The position numbers and the translations under genes were made by a program. A stretch of 64,000 nucleotides of DNA, taken from positions 2,385,076-2,449,075 of the forward strand of contig OX638344.1 in NCBI GenBank assembly GCA_951813555.1, read 5' to 3'. The number at the start of each line of letters is the position of its first letter. Within the stretch, counting starts at the first letter, position 1. The DNA comes from an uncultured Acidimicrobiales bacterium (lineage in GTDB: Bacteria; Actinomycetota; Acidimicrobiia; Acidimicrobiales; Bin134). This document shows positions 52,391-60,811 of this stretch, piece by piece. Below the pieces are notes generated by a model. It saw nothing but the letters and a program-made list of their open reading frames with translations. It searched no databases and was not told where the DNA came from.

Positions 52391-53368
52391 GTGGCTCGTG
52401 TGTTTTCGGGGATACAGCCGTCGGGCGGGATGCATTTGGGCAACCTCTTGGGCGCGCTGCGCAACTGGGTGGCCTACCAGCACGAGCACGAGGCGGTGTA
52501 CTGCGTGGTCGACCTCCACGCCCTTACCACCGCCCCCGATGCGGCCGAGCTGCGGAAAAACACGTTGGCGGCGGCCACCATGCTCATGTCGGTGGGCATC
52601 GAGCCCGAGCGGTCCACGCTGTTCGTGCAGAGCGCGGTGGGCGAGCACGCCGAGCTGGCCTGGATGATGGAGTGCACGGTGGGCTTCGGGGAGCTGCGCC
52701 GCATGACCCAGTTCAAGGACAAGTCTGACCGCAGCGAGTTCGTGTCGGCCGGGTTGTTCACCTATCCCGCCCTCCAGGCCGCCGACATCTTGTTGTACGA
52801 CACCGACCTGGTGCCCGTGGGCGACGACCAGCGCCAGCACATCGAGCTGTGCCGCGACATCGCCGAGCGGTTCAACCACCGCTACGGCGACACCTTCACC
52901 GTTCCTGCCCACGTGATCCCCGAGGCCGGGGCCCGGGTCATGGACCTCCAGAACCCTGCCGACAAGATGTCGAAGTCGCTGGAGTCGGCCGGAACTGTCG
53001 GCATCCTGGAAGACGCCGCCGGCGTGGCCCGCAAGTTCAAGCGGGCGGTCACCGACAGCGACGGCGAGGTGCGCTACAACCCCGAGGCCAAGCCGGGGGT
53101 GTCCAACCTGTTGGGCATCCTGGCCTCGGCCACCGGGCGGACGGCCGAAGCGGTGGCCGGCGACTACGCCCAGTACGGGCCGCTCAAAGCCGACACCGCC
53201 GAAGCGGTCAACGAGCTGCTCGATCCCATCCGCGAGCGATACGCCGAGCTGTCGTCTGACCCCGCTGAGGTGGCCCGCCTCCTCGACGCGGGGGCCGACA
53301 AGGCCCGCACGGTGGCCGCAGCCACCCTGGAGCGGGCCAGAGCCAACGCTGGCCTGCTCCCCCGCTAA
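52391..53368 (+). CDS. trpS: tryptophanyl-tRNA synthetase
   Basis: A 325-residue class I aminoacyl-tRNA synthetase. The HIGH-type motif is PSGGMHLGN (residues 10-18) and KMSKS is at residues 192-196. Other family features are YCVVDLHALT, the Trp-binding DILLYDTDLVPVGDDQRQHIEL, and a C-terminal anticodon-binding helical region. The GTG start gives the usual MARVFSGIQPSG beginning and lies next to a -10 box. Confidence 0.96.
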   Translation: MARVFSGIQPSGGMHLGNLLGALRNWVAYQHEHEAVYCVVDLHALTTAPDAAELRKNTLAAATMLMSVGIEPERSTLFVQSAVGEHAELAWMMECTVGFGELRRMTQFKDKSDRSEFVSAGLFTYPALQAADILLYDTDLVPVGDDQRQHIELCRDIAERFNHRYGDTFTVPAHVIPEAGARVMDLQNPADKMSKSLESAGTVGILEDAAGVARKFKRAVTDSDGEVRYNPEAKPGVSNLLGILASATGRTAEAVAGDYAQYGPLKADTAEAVNELLDPIRERYAELSSDPAEVARLLDAGADKARTVAAATLERARANAGLLPR

Positions 53369-53407
53369 CTTGGGTCGAACCCCGTTCAGTCCCCATTGAG
53401 GAGCCCC

Positions 53408-54538
53408 ATGACCGAGATCACCCCGTTCACCGTCGACATTCCCGACTCCGCCCTGGAAGACCTGCACCGCCGGCTGAGGGAGGCCCGGTGGCCCGACCAG
53501 CTTCCCGACGCCGGCTGGGACTACGGCGCGGAGTTGGGCTACATCCGGGAGCTAGCCCGCTACTGGGCCGACGAGTACGACTGGCGGGGGGCCGAGGCCG
53601 AGCTGAACCGGCTCGACCACTACACCACCACCATCGACGGCCAGAACATCCACTTCATCCACCAGCGCTCGCCCCATCCCGACGCCTACCCGCTGGTGAT
53701 CAGCCACGGGTGGCCCGGCACGGTGGTGGAGTTCCTCGACATCATCGGCCTGCTCACCAATCCCGAAGACCCCGCCGATGCCTTCCACGTGGTGGCCCCC
53801 TCGCTTCCCGGCTACGGCTTTTCGGGGCCGACCAGCGACCGGGGCTGGGACGCGGTGCGCACTGCTCAAGCGTTCGCCCAGCTCATGGGGCGGCTGGGGT
53901 ACGACCGCTACGGGGCCCAGGGGGGCGACTGGGGGTCGTTCATCTCCCAGAACATCGGCCGCCACGACCCCGACCACTGCGAGGCCGTCCACGTGAACTT
54001 CTTGTTCGCCACCGCCCCCGAAGGCGGCCCCGGCGAGCTCACCGAGGACGAGCAGGCCGGCTTGGCCCGGGCCAACCTCTACTTCACCGAGGGCGCAGGC
54101 TACATGCAGATCCAGAGCACCAAGCCCCAGACCCTGGCCTACGGCCTCACCGACTCGGCCGTTGGGCAACTGGCCTGGATCGCCGAGAAGTTCCTGGCCT
54201 GGACCGACAACGACGGCACCATCGAATCGGCGGTGAGCCGCGACCGCCTGCTCACCAACATCTCGCTGTACTGGTTCACTGCCACCGCGGGCTCGTCGGC
54301 CCGCATGTACTACGAGGTGCTGCGCCCCGGCGCAGGCGGCATCACCGAACCCCTCGACACTCCCATCGGCGTGGCCAACTTCCCCATGGAGATCATGCGA
54401 GCCCCCCGCCGGTGGCTGGAGGGCAGCTACAACATCGTCCACTGGTCCGACATGGCCGAAGGCGGCCACTTCGCCGCCATGGAGGAACCCGAGGCCCTGG
54501 CCCAAGACATCCGCCAGTTCTTCGGCCGCTTCCGCTAA
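53408..54538 (+). CDS. epoxide hydrolase (EHN-type alpha/beta hydrolase)
   Basis: A 376-residue enzyme. The N-terminal EHN domain (VDIPDSALEDLHRRLREARWPD) is typical of microsomal-type epoxide hydrolases. The alpha/beta hydrolase core has the oxyanion motif HGWPG (100-104), the nucleophile D174 in GGDWGS, and a C-terminal catalytic His in EGGHFAAMEEP. The start at 53408 follows GAGGAG. It hydrolyses epoxides to diols; the physiological substrate is unknown. Confidence 0.92.
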   Translation: MTEITPFTVDIPDSALEDLHRRLREARWPDQLPDAGWDYGAELGYIRELARYWADEYDWRGAEAELNRLDHYTTTIDGQNIHFIHQRSPHPDAYPLVISHGWPGTVVEFLDIIGLLTNPEDPADAFHVVAPSLPGYGFSGPTSDRGWDAVRTAQAFAQLMGRLGYDRYGAQGGDWGSFISQNIGRHDPDHCEAVHVNFLFATAPEGGPGELTEDEQAGLARANLYFTEGAGYMQIQSTKPQTLAYGLTDSAVGQLAWIAEKFLAWTDNDGTIESAVSRDRLLTNISLYWFTATAGSSARMYYEVLRPGAGGITEPLDTPIGVANFPMEIMRAPRRWLEGSYNIVHWSDMAEGGHFAAMEEPEALAQDIRQFFGRFR

Positions 54539-54593
54539 GAAGAACTTCAGCTATGGAGATGCCGTCGCCCCCTTCTGCGGAGAGACCCCGGCG

Positions 54594-55976
54594 GTGAGGG
54601 TGCCGTCGCTGCCTCGGGGGTTGGCCGCGGGGGCGGCGCGGGGGGCGGGGTGGCTTTCGCTGCGGCTGGGGCGAGGCGGGGGGACGACGCTGCCCGGCTT
54701 GGTGCTCACCCGATTGCGGCCCGAGGCAACCGCGGAGATGGCCCGGGCCGTTCCTGGCGGTGTGATCCTGCTGTCGGGCACCAACGGCAAGACCACCACC
54801 GCCCGACTGGTGCGGGCTGTGCTCGACGCCTCGGGGGCCAAGGTGGTGGCCAACACCGCCGGTTCCAACCTGGAGCGGGGGGTGGCCAGCGCGCTGCTGG
54901 GCGTCGACGGGGCCGATGTGGCCCTGTTCGAGGCCGACGAGGCCGCCCTGCCGGGGCTGATCTCACAGACCCGGCCCCGAGCCGTGGCCCTGATGAACCT
55001 GTTCCGCGATCAGCTCGACCGCTACGGCGAGCTCGAGAACCTGGTCGAGCGCTGGCGGGAGGCCATAGCCGCCCTCGACCCGGCCACCACCGTGGTCTAC
55101 AACGCCGACGATCCCGCGGTGGCCGAGGTGGCCGCCGGGCATCCCAACACCGTGTCCTACGGCATCGAAGACCTCCGGGTGGGCCGCGACCGGCTGGCCC
55201 ACGCGGCCGACGCCACCGACTGCCGCCGCTGCGGCGCCCCGCTGCACTATGACATGGTCACCATCGCCCACCTCGGCCGGTGGTCGTGCCCTGGGTGCGG
55301 CCTGGCCCGGCCCCAGCCCGATGTGGGGGCGACCCGGGTGGAGCTGCACGGCATGGACGGCCAGCGCCTCGCAATGGCCACGCCGCAGGGCCCGATCGAG
55401 CTGTCGCTGCGCCTGCCCGGCATGCACAACGCCTACAACGCCATCGCTGCCACCGCCGCCGCGCTGGCCCTGGGGCTGGCCCCCGAGTCCATCGGCACCG
55501 CGCTGGCCCGCCGCCAGGCCGCCTTCGGGCGGTCCGAGCGCACCAACATCGGAGGCGCTCGGGTCACCACGCTTTTGGCCAAGAACCCGGCCGGGGCCAA
55601 CGAGAACATTCGCACCATGCTGCTGGAGGGCGGCCCCCTGCACCTGGTGGTGCTGCTCAACGACCGCACCGCCGACGGCCAAGACGTGTCGTGGATCTGG
55701 GACGTCGACTACGAGCTGCTGCTGCACCGCGACCGCCTGGCGTCGCTCACCGTGGCCGGCGACCGGGCCCACGACATGGCCCTGCGGTTCCGCTACGCCG
55801 GATTTGACCCCGACGCCATGTCGGTGGTTCCCACCGTGTCCGCCGCCCTCGACGCCGGCCTGGCGGCCTGCGGCGCTGGCGACCTCTACGTGCTGCCCAC
55901 CTACACCGCCCTGCTGGAGCTCCAGGCCGTGCTGGCCGGCCGGGGCCTGGCCCCCGCCTTCTGGGAGGACCAGTGA
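54594..55976 (+). CDS. murT: lipid II isoglutaminyl synthase subunit MurT
   Basis: A 460-residue Mur-ligase-like subunit that activates the D-Glu of lipid II so that it can be amidated. The ATP-binding motif is SGTNGKTT (61-68), followed by VANTAGSNLERGVASAL, ALMNLFRDQLDRYGE, an inserted zinc ribbon (CRRCG near residue 209, CPGCG near 232), and the C-terminal DUF1727 domain (LLAKNPAGANENIRTML, WIWDVDYELL). Its stop overlaps the gatD start (GTGA). The GTG start has a GGAGAG-type ribosome site. Confidence 0.94.
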   Translation: MRVPSLPRGLAAGAARGAGWLSLRLGRGGGTTLPGLVLTRLRPEATAEMARAVPGGVILLSGTNGKTTTARLVRAVLDASGAKVVANTAGSNLERGVASALLGVDGADVALFEADEAALPGLISQTRPRAVALMNLFRDQLDRYGELENLVERWREAIAALDPATTVVYNADDPAVAEVAAGHPNTVSYGIEDLRVGRDRLAHAADATDCRRCGAPLHYDMVTIAHLGRWSCPGCGLARPQPDVGATRVELHGMDGQRLAMATPQGPIELSLRLPGMHNAYNAIAATAAALALGLAPESIGTALARRQAAFGRSERTNIGGARVTTLLAKNPAGANENIRTMLLEGGPLHLVVLLNDRTADGQDVSWIWDVDYELLLHRDRLASLTVAGDRAHDMALRFRYAGFDPDAMSVVPTVSAALDAGLAACGAGDLYVLPTYTALLELQAVLAGRGLAPAFWEDQ

Positions 55977-56719
55977 GCGCTGCCAGTCGCCCGGTCCGGC
56001 TGTGCCATCTGTACCCCGGCCACCTGAACATCTACGCCGACCGGGGCAACATCGCGGTGTTCCAACGCCGCCTGGAGTGGCGGGGGCTGGCCCTGGAAGC
56101 GGTGGAGATAGGACTCGGCGATCCCATCCCCGGCGACTGCCACCTCTACTACCTGGGCGGCGGCCAAGACCGCGACCAGATGCTGGTGGCCGAGGACCTG
56201 GCCCAAAAGGCCGATCCCTTGCGCAAAGCCGCTGATGGCGGCGCGGTGGTGCTCGGGGTGTGCGGCGGCTACCAGCTCTTGGGCCACCGCTACGCCGCGG
56301 CCGGCGGCCAGCCGATGCCCGGCATCGGCCTGCTGGACCTGGAGACCACCGCGGGCAAAAGCCGGCTGATCGGCGATGTGGTGATGGACGTGACCCTGAA
56401 CGGGCACACCCGCACGGTGGTGGGCTATGAGAACCACGCCGGGCGCACCCATCTGGGCGGGGGCTGCACGCCGCTGGGCCGCCTGCGCCGGGGCCGCGGC
56501 AACAACGGCGCCGACGGCTGCGAGGGGGCGGTGGCCGGCCGCACGGTGGGCACGTACCTGCACGGGCCGCTGTTGCCCAAGAACCCCTGGCTGGCCGATA
56601 CCCTGCTGGGCTGGGCGCTGGATCATGCCGGGTTCTCGGTTGAGTTGGCGCCGCTGGACGACGATCTCGAGCAAGCGGCCCACGCCGTTGCCCAAACCAG
56701 AGCAGGACAAAAGCGATGA
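55973..56719 (+). CDS. gatD: lipid II isoglutaminyl synthase glutaminase subunit GatD
   Basis: A 248-residue class I glutamine amidotransferase (CobB/CobQ-like) that supplies ammonia to MurT. It has YPGHLNIYADRGNIAVFQRR at the N-terminus, the catalytic Cys in VLGVCGGYQLLG, GFENH-like GYENHAGRTHLG, and the catalytic His in GTYLHGPLLPKNP. It overlaps murT by 4 bases and the nucleoside hydrolase gene by 4, so all three genes form one operon. Confidence 0.94.
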   Translation: MSAASRPVRLCHLYPGHLNIYADRGNIAVFQRRLEWRGLALEAVEIGLGDPIPGDCHLYYLGGGQDRDQMLVAEDLAQKADPLRKAADGGAVVLGVCGGYQLLGHRYAAAGGQPMPGIGLLDLETTAGKSRLIGDVVMDVTLNGHTRTVVGYENHAGRTHLGGGCTPLGRLRRGRGNNGADGCEGAVAGRTVGTYLHGPLLPKNPWLADTLLGWALDHAGFSVELAPLDDDLEQAAHAVAQTRAGQKR

Positions 56720-57675
56720 GCACAACCCCCGACGCCAGCCCCCGCCCCATCATCATCGACACCGACCCCGGCCAAGACGACGCCATCGCCATCTTGGCCG
56801 CATTGGCCGCCCCCGAGCTGCGGGTGCTGGGCATCACCGCGGTGGCCGGCAACGTGCCCCTGGAGCTCACCGCCCGCAACGCCCGCATCCTGGTGGAGTT
56901 GGCCGGCCGACCCGATGTGCCGGTGTTCGCCGGCTGCGACCGCCCGCTGCGCCGGGAGCTGGTCACCGCCGAGCACGTCCACGGCAAAACCGGCATCGAC
57001 GGCGCCGATTGGCCCGAACCGGCCACCGCCCTGCAACCCCGCCACGCGGTGGACTGGATGACTGAGACTGTGCTGGCCGCCGGCGAGCGGGAGATCACCA
57101 TCTGCCCGGTGGGCCCCATGACCAATGTGGCCACCATGCTGGAGGCCGCCCCCGAGGCGGCCCGCAACATCCGCGAGATCGTCTGCATGGGCGGCGGGTT
57201 CTTCGGCGGCGGCAACACCACCCCTGCCGCGGAGTTCAACGTGTTCGTCGACCCCGACGCCGCCCAGACCGTGCTGCACTGCGGGGCCCCGGTCACCATG
57301 GTGCCCCTCGACGTGACCCACAAGGCGCTGATGACCGACGCCTGGATCAACCGGGTGCGGGCCCTGGGCACCCGCACCGGGGCCGCCGCCGCGGGCATGC
57401 TGGACTTCTACGAGCGCTTCGACGTGGACAAGTACGGCACCACCGGCGGCCCCCTCCACGACCCCAACGTGATCGCCTACCTGCTGCGCCCCGACCTCTA
57501 CGGAGGCCGCCACTGCAACGTGGAGGTGGAGACCGACTCGCCGCTCACCTTGGGCATGACCGTGGTCGACTGGTGGAACGTCACCGACCGCCCCCCCAAC
57601 TGCCGCTACATCACCGACGTGGACTCCGACGGCTTCTACGACCTCCTCTACAACCTCCTCGCCCGCCTCCCCTAG
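56716..57675 (+). CDS. ribonucleoside hydrolase (IunH family)
   Basis: A 319-residue enzyme that splits N-glycosidic bonds of nucleosides. The calcium-binding N-terminal motif is DTDPGQDD (15-22). VAGNVPLELTARNA, CPVGPMTNVATML, GGGFFGGGNTTPAAEFNVFVDPDAA and the catalytic-region HDPN-type LHDPNVIAYLL follow. The ATG overlaps the gatD stop. Coupling to MurT/GatD suggests only shared expression, not a shared pathway. Confidence 0.93.
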   Translation: MSTTPDASPRPIIIDTDPGQDDAIAILAALAAPELRVLGITAVAGNVPLELTARNARILVELAGRPDVPVFAGCDRPLRRELVTAEHVHGKTGIDGADWPEPATALQPRHAVDWMTETVLAAGEREITICPVGPMTNVATMLEAAPEAARNIREIVCMGGGFFGGGNTTPAAEFNVFVDPDAAQTVLHCGAPVTMVPLDVTHKALMTDAWINRVRALGTRTGAAAAGMLDFYERFDVDKYGTTGGPLHDPNVIAYLLRPDLYGGRHCNVEVETDSPLTLGMTVVDWWNVTDRPPNCRYITDVDSDGFYDLLYNLLARLP

Positions 57676-57688
57676 AGTCGCTCGGCAC

Positions 57689-58861
57689 TCAGCCCGCAGG
57701 ACCGGCCAGGGCTTCGATTTCGGAGGGGTCGTAGCCCAGCTCGGCCAGGATCTCGCGGGAGTGGTGGTCGGGGTGGACGGGGCCGGTGCCCACTGAGGCG
57801 GGGGTGTCGGAGAAGGTGAGGGGCAAGCGGAGAACCGCCAGTTCGCCGCCGTCGGGGTCGGGAACCATGGAGAACACGTTGAGGTGCTCTACCTGGGGGT
57901 CGGCGAACGTCTCATCCACGGCCAGCACCGGCCCACAGGGGCAGCCGGCGGCGTTGAGCCGCTCCACCCACTCGGCGGTGGTGGCCGTGGCCAGGCGGGC
58001 TTCGATGGTCTCGTCCAGGTCCCTCCGGTGGGCCGTGCGGGTGCCGCGGTCAACAAATCGGGGATCGGTTGCCAGCTCGGGAGCGCCCAGGGCCTCGGCG
58101 AATGCCTCCCAACGGCCCATCGGGGCCACGTTCACATGCCCATCGGCGGTGGCGAACAGGCCCATCGGCACCACGGTGGGATGGTGGTTGCCCTCCTGAG
58201 GGGGCACCTCGCCGTCGGTCAGCCAGCGCACCGCCTGGAAGTCCATGAAATTGATGGCCGCCTCCAGCAGCGAGGTGTGCACCCACTGGCCCCGCCCGGT
58301 GCGCTCCCGGGCCAACAGGGCGGCCAGCACTCCCTGGGTGAGGAACGTGCCCGCCGCGGTGTCGGAGACGGCGATCCCCACCCGCCACGGACCGCTGCCG
58401 GGAGGCCCGGTCACGCTCATCAGCCCGCTCAGCCCCTGGGCGATCTGGTCCACCCCCGGGCGGCCGGCGTATGGCCCGTCCTGCCCGAACCCCGAGATGC
58501 TGGCGTACACCAGCCGGGGATTGCGGGCGGCCAGCACGTCGTAGCCGATGCCCAGCCGGTCTTTGACCGCGGGCCGAAAATTCTCCACCACCACGTCGGA
58601 CCGGTCGGCCAGCCGGAAGAACACCTCCCGAGCCCGGTCGTCGGTCAGATCGAGCACCATCGACCGCTTGTTGCGCTGGAGGTTGCTGCTGTCGGAACCG
58701 CCCAGATAGCGGCGATGGGGGTCGACCACGCAGATCACATCGGCCCCCATGTCGGCCAGCTGCCGGGTGCAGGTGGGGCCGGCCCGAGCCCGGGTCAGAT
58801 CGATCACCCGCAGGCCGGCCAGCGGCCCGTTGCCCGGTGCATGGCGGTCGTATAGAGGCAT
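57689..58861 (-). CDS. class III CoA-transferase (CaiB/BaiF family)
   Basis: A 390-residue enzyme that moves CoA between carboxylic acids. It begins PLAGLRVIDLTRARAGPTCTRQLADMGADVI and has NKRSMVLDLTDDRAREVF, VVVENFRPAVKDRLGIGY and YASISGFGQDGPYAGRPGVDQIAQGLSGLMS, with the catalytic Asp in GVDQ. The family TSLLEAAINFM segment follows. It is divergent from the enoyl-CoA hydratase gene with 17 bases between starts, and both probably act on the same acyl-CoA pathway. Confidence 0.93.
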   Translation of the reverse strand: MPLYDRHAPGNGPLAGLRVIDLTRARAGPTCTRQLADMGADVICVVDPHRRYLGGSDSSNLQRNKRSMVLDLTDDRAREVFFRLADRSDVVVENFRPAVKDRLGIGYDVLAARNPRLVYASISGFGQDGPYAGRPGVDQIAQGLSGLMSVTGPPGSGPWRVGIAVSDTAAGTFLTQGVLAALLARERTGRGQWVHTSLLEAAINFMDFQAVRWLTDGEVPPQEGNHHPTVVPMGLFATADGHVNVAPMGRWEAFAEALGAPELATDPRFVDRGTRTAHRRDLDETIEARLATATTAEWVERLNAAGCPCGPVLAVDETFADPQVEHLNVFSMVPDPDGGELAVLRLPLTFSDTPASVGTGPVHPDHHSREILAELGYDPSEIEALAGPAG

Positions 58862-58878
58862 CGTGCTACAACTTACCG

Positions 58879-59676
58879 ATGGCCCAGAGCGTGGACACCG
58901 GCGCCGACAAGCTGGTCGGCGAGATCGACGGCGCGATCGGCCGAATCGTGTTCGACAACCCCGAGCGGCACAACGCCATCACACCCGACATGTTCGCCGC
59001 GCTGGCCGCAGTTGTCGATATCTACGAGCACGACCCCGCCATCCGGGTGGTGGTGATCTCCGGGGCGGGAGGGCGGGCCTTCGCCTCCGGCGCCGACATC
59101 GGCAACCTGGACTCTGCCCGGGGCCCGAGCCGCACCCAATCATCGGCCGATCCACAGACCAGCCGGGGGCCGGCGGCGCTGGGCCGCCTCACCAAGCCGC
59201 TGGTTGCCGCGGTCGACGGCTACTGCCTGGGGGGCGGGCTGTTGGTGGCGCTGCACGCCGACCTGCTGGTGGCCACCGACCGGGCCCAGTTCGGCATCCC
59301 CGCCGCCCGCCTGGGGGTGGGCTACCCCATCGAGGGAGTCGAACAGCTCGTCGGCCGGGTGGGCGACGCCAACGCCGCGCTGATCTTGATGACTGGGAAT
59401 CGCTTCAGCGCCGAGGAGGCCCGGCAGATGGGCTTGGCCCACTCGGTGGTGCCCGCCGACCAGCTCGACCGCGAGGTCGAACGACTGTGCGCCTGCCTGG
59501 TGGCCAACGCCCCGCTCACCCTGCGGGCGGTCAAGCTGTCGATTGCCGCCGCGGCCGGCCGGGGCGATCGCCCGGCCGCCCTGGAGGCTATCGCCGACTG
59601 CTGGGCCAGCGAGGATTTCGCCGAGGGCCGGGCCGCCTTCGCCGAGCACCGCGAACCCCGTTTTCGGGGGAGTTGA
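58879..59676 (+). CDS. enoyl-CoA hydratase/isomerase family protein
   Basis: A 265-residue crotonase-fold protein. It has RIVFDNPERHNAITPDMFAAL, the oxyanion-hole segment ISGAGGRAFASGADIGNL, and VDGYCLGGGLLVALHADLLVAT, where the second oxyanion Gly lies. At the usual catalytic Glu positions the sequence reads RLGVGYPIEGVEQLV, so hydratase activity is likely but the exact reaction is open. A -10-like TACAAC is 6 bases before the ATG. Confidence 0.92.
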   Translation: MAQSVDTGADKLVGEIDGAIGRIVFDNPERHNAITPDMFAALAAVVDIYEHDPAIRVVVISGAGGRAFASGADIGNLDSARGPSRTQSSADPQTSRGPAALGRLTKPLVAAVDGYCLGGGLLVALHADLLVATDRAQFGIPAARLGVGYPIEGVEQLVGRVGDANAALILMTGNRFSAEEARQMGLAHSVVPADQLDREVERLCACLVANAPLTLRAVKLSIAAAAGRGDRPAALEAIADCWASEDFAEGRAAFAEHREPRFRGS

Positions 59677-59700
59677 GAATACAATCAACCGAACACAGCT

Positions 59701-60324
59701 ATGTCCACGGTTGCCGCCTTCTTCGTCTTTCTGCTGATCATGCTGGCGCTGGCCACCCTGGCCATCATCTTGGACTGGATGGGCAAGCCCGTCCGCCGCA
59801 CCTTCCGCCCCCGGACCACCGGAACGCCGGAGTGGCTGGCGGTGGATGCCCCCCTTCCCTCGCAGAGCCCGGCCTCGAGTTCTGCCGAGTATTCCGGGGG
59901 CCGACCGGGAGAGATAGCGGCCGGTTCGCCCCCCAGGGATCAGCCGGGATCCCCCGGAGACCAACCCGCCGAGTATCCCGCCCTCAGCCCCGCCCCCGTT
60001 CAAGGGGAGCCGCCGCCGTCGGGGCCGTGGCAGGCGGGCGAGTCAATCTTCAAGCTCACCCCTCGGGGCACCCCCCCGTCGATCACCGCGGTGCGCCGCC
60101 GCTACTGGAAGAACCTGTCGGAGCGACGGGCCTCGGTGGTGTTCGGCGAGGCCAACCGGGCCCTCATGGCCATCGGCCAGGCCCCCCAGCGCCTCAACCC
60201 CCGCACCGGCTCGATCGAGGAGCTGAGCCTGCCCGAGCCCATGCTGCGCCGCTGCTGGACCACCGGCCGCAAGCCCGCCCCCAACTGGGGCGACCAGGGT
60301 CTCGACCCCTACGCCGGGCCATGA
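59701..60324 (+). CDS. membrane-anchored protein with a possible degenerate HNH/EndoVII toxin-like C-terminus
   Basis: A 207-residue protein. One N-terminal transmembrane helix (VAAFFVFLLIMLALATLAIIL) is followed by a basic stop-transfer, a Pro/Ser-rich linker of about 80 residues, and a C-terminal domain reading VRRRYWKNLSERRA, then FGEANRALMAIGQAPQRLNP and TGSIEELSLPEP, ending LDPYAG. This pattern recalls C-terminal nuclease domains of polymorphic toxins (RYWKN, APQRxNPxTGxxE, then ELHH), but the His-His pair is missing. Recognition is from memory of the family, so treat it as tentative. It is followed 10 bases later by a small gene of unknown function. Confidence 0.5.
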   Translation: MSTVAAFFVFLLIMLALATLAIILDWMGKPVRRTFRPRTTGTPEWLAVDAPLPSQSPASSSAEYSGGRPGEIAAGSPPRDQPGSPGDQPAEYPALSPAPVQGEPPPSGPWQAGESIFKLTPRGTPPSITAVRRRYWKNLSERRASVVFGEANRALMAIGQAPQRLNPRTGSIEELSLPEPMLRRCWTTGRKPAPNWGDQGLDPYAGP

Positions 60325-60334
60325 CGGCGGGATC

Positions 60335-60793
60335 ATGACCGACCTCTCCTGGCTCAGCGACCGGTTTGCCGACGGGGCCGACACCGTTTTGTATGACGGC
60401 CGCGAGGTGAGGCCGCTGCTGCGGCTGGCGGTTTCGGAGGGCACCAGGGTGCGGGTGGAGCGCATCGCCGCCCGCCCCGACCGCCGCCAAGCCCTCAAGC
60501 TGGCCGCAGTGGACGGCCTCTTGGAGGTGGACGAGGCTGTGTCCGAGATCATCTCGCTGTGGTCCAACACCAGCCCCGCCGCGGTGGAGCTGACCGTGCT
60601 CGGGGCCCGGGCCCGGCGCCTGGAGGTGTGGAACGCCTGGGATCTGGGCGGGCTCGAATCGGCCTGGCTGGGCAACGCCGGCATGATCGTGGAGTCCGGC
60701 CAGCACCATCTGGCCCTGCATTGCAGCGACGGCCTCGGCCCTCCCAGTTTCACCGACCTCCAAGTCCATCTCTCAGTGGCCTCGCCAGGTTGA
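60335..60793 (+). CDS. small protein of unknown function, possible immunity-like partner
   Basis: A 152-residue soluble acidic protein, not recognised with confidence. It has a regular alternation of strands and ends LEVWNAWDLGGLESAWLGN, then AGMIVESGQHHLALHCSDG and FTDLQVHLSV, which looks like a conserved small domain with a Trp-Asn-Trp core. It lies 10 bases after the toxin-like gene and 18 before the amidohydrolase gene. The pairing with the preceding gene suggests a toxin/immunity layout, but this is inference only. Confidence 0.5.
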   Translation: MTDLSWLSDRFADGADTVLYDGREVRPLLRLAVSEGTRVRVERIAARPDRRQALKLAAVDGLLEVDEAVSEIISLWSNTSPAAVELTVLGARARRLEVWNAWDLGGLESAWLGNAGMIVESGQHHLALHCSDGLGPPSFTDLQVHLSVASPG

Positions 60794-60811
60794 TTCGCGG
60801 GAAGCTAGGAC

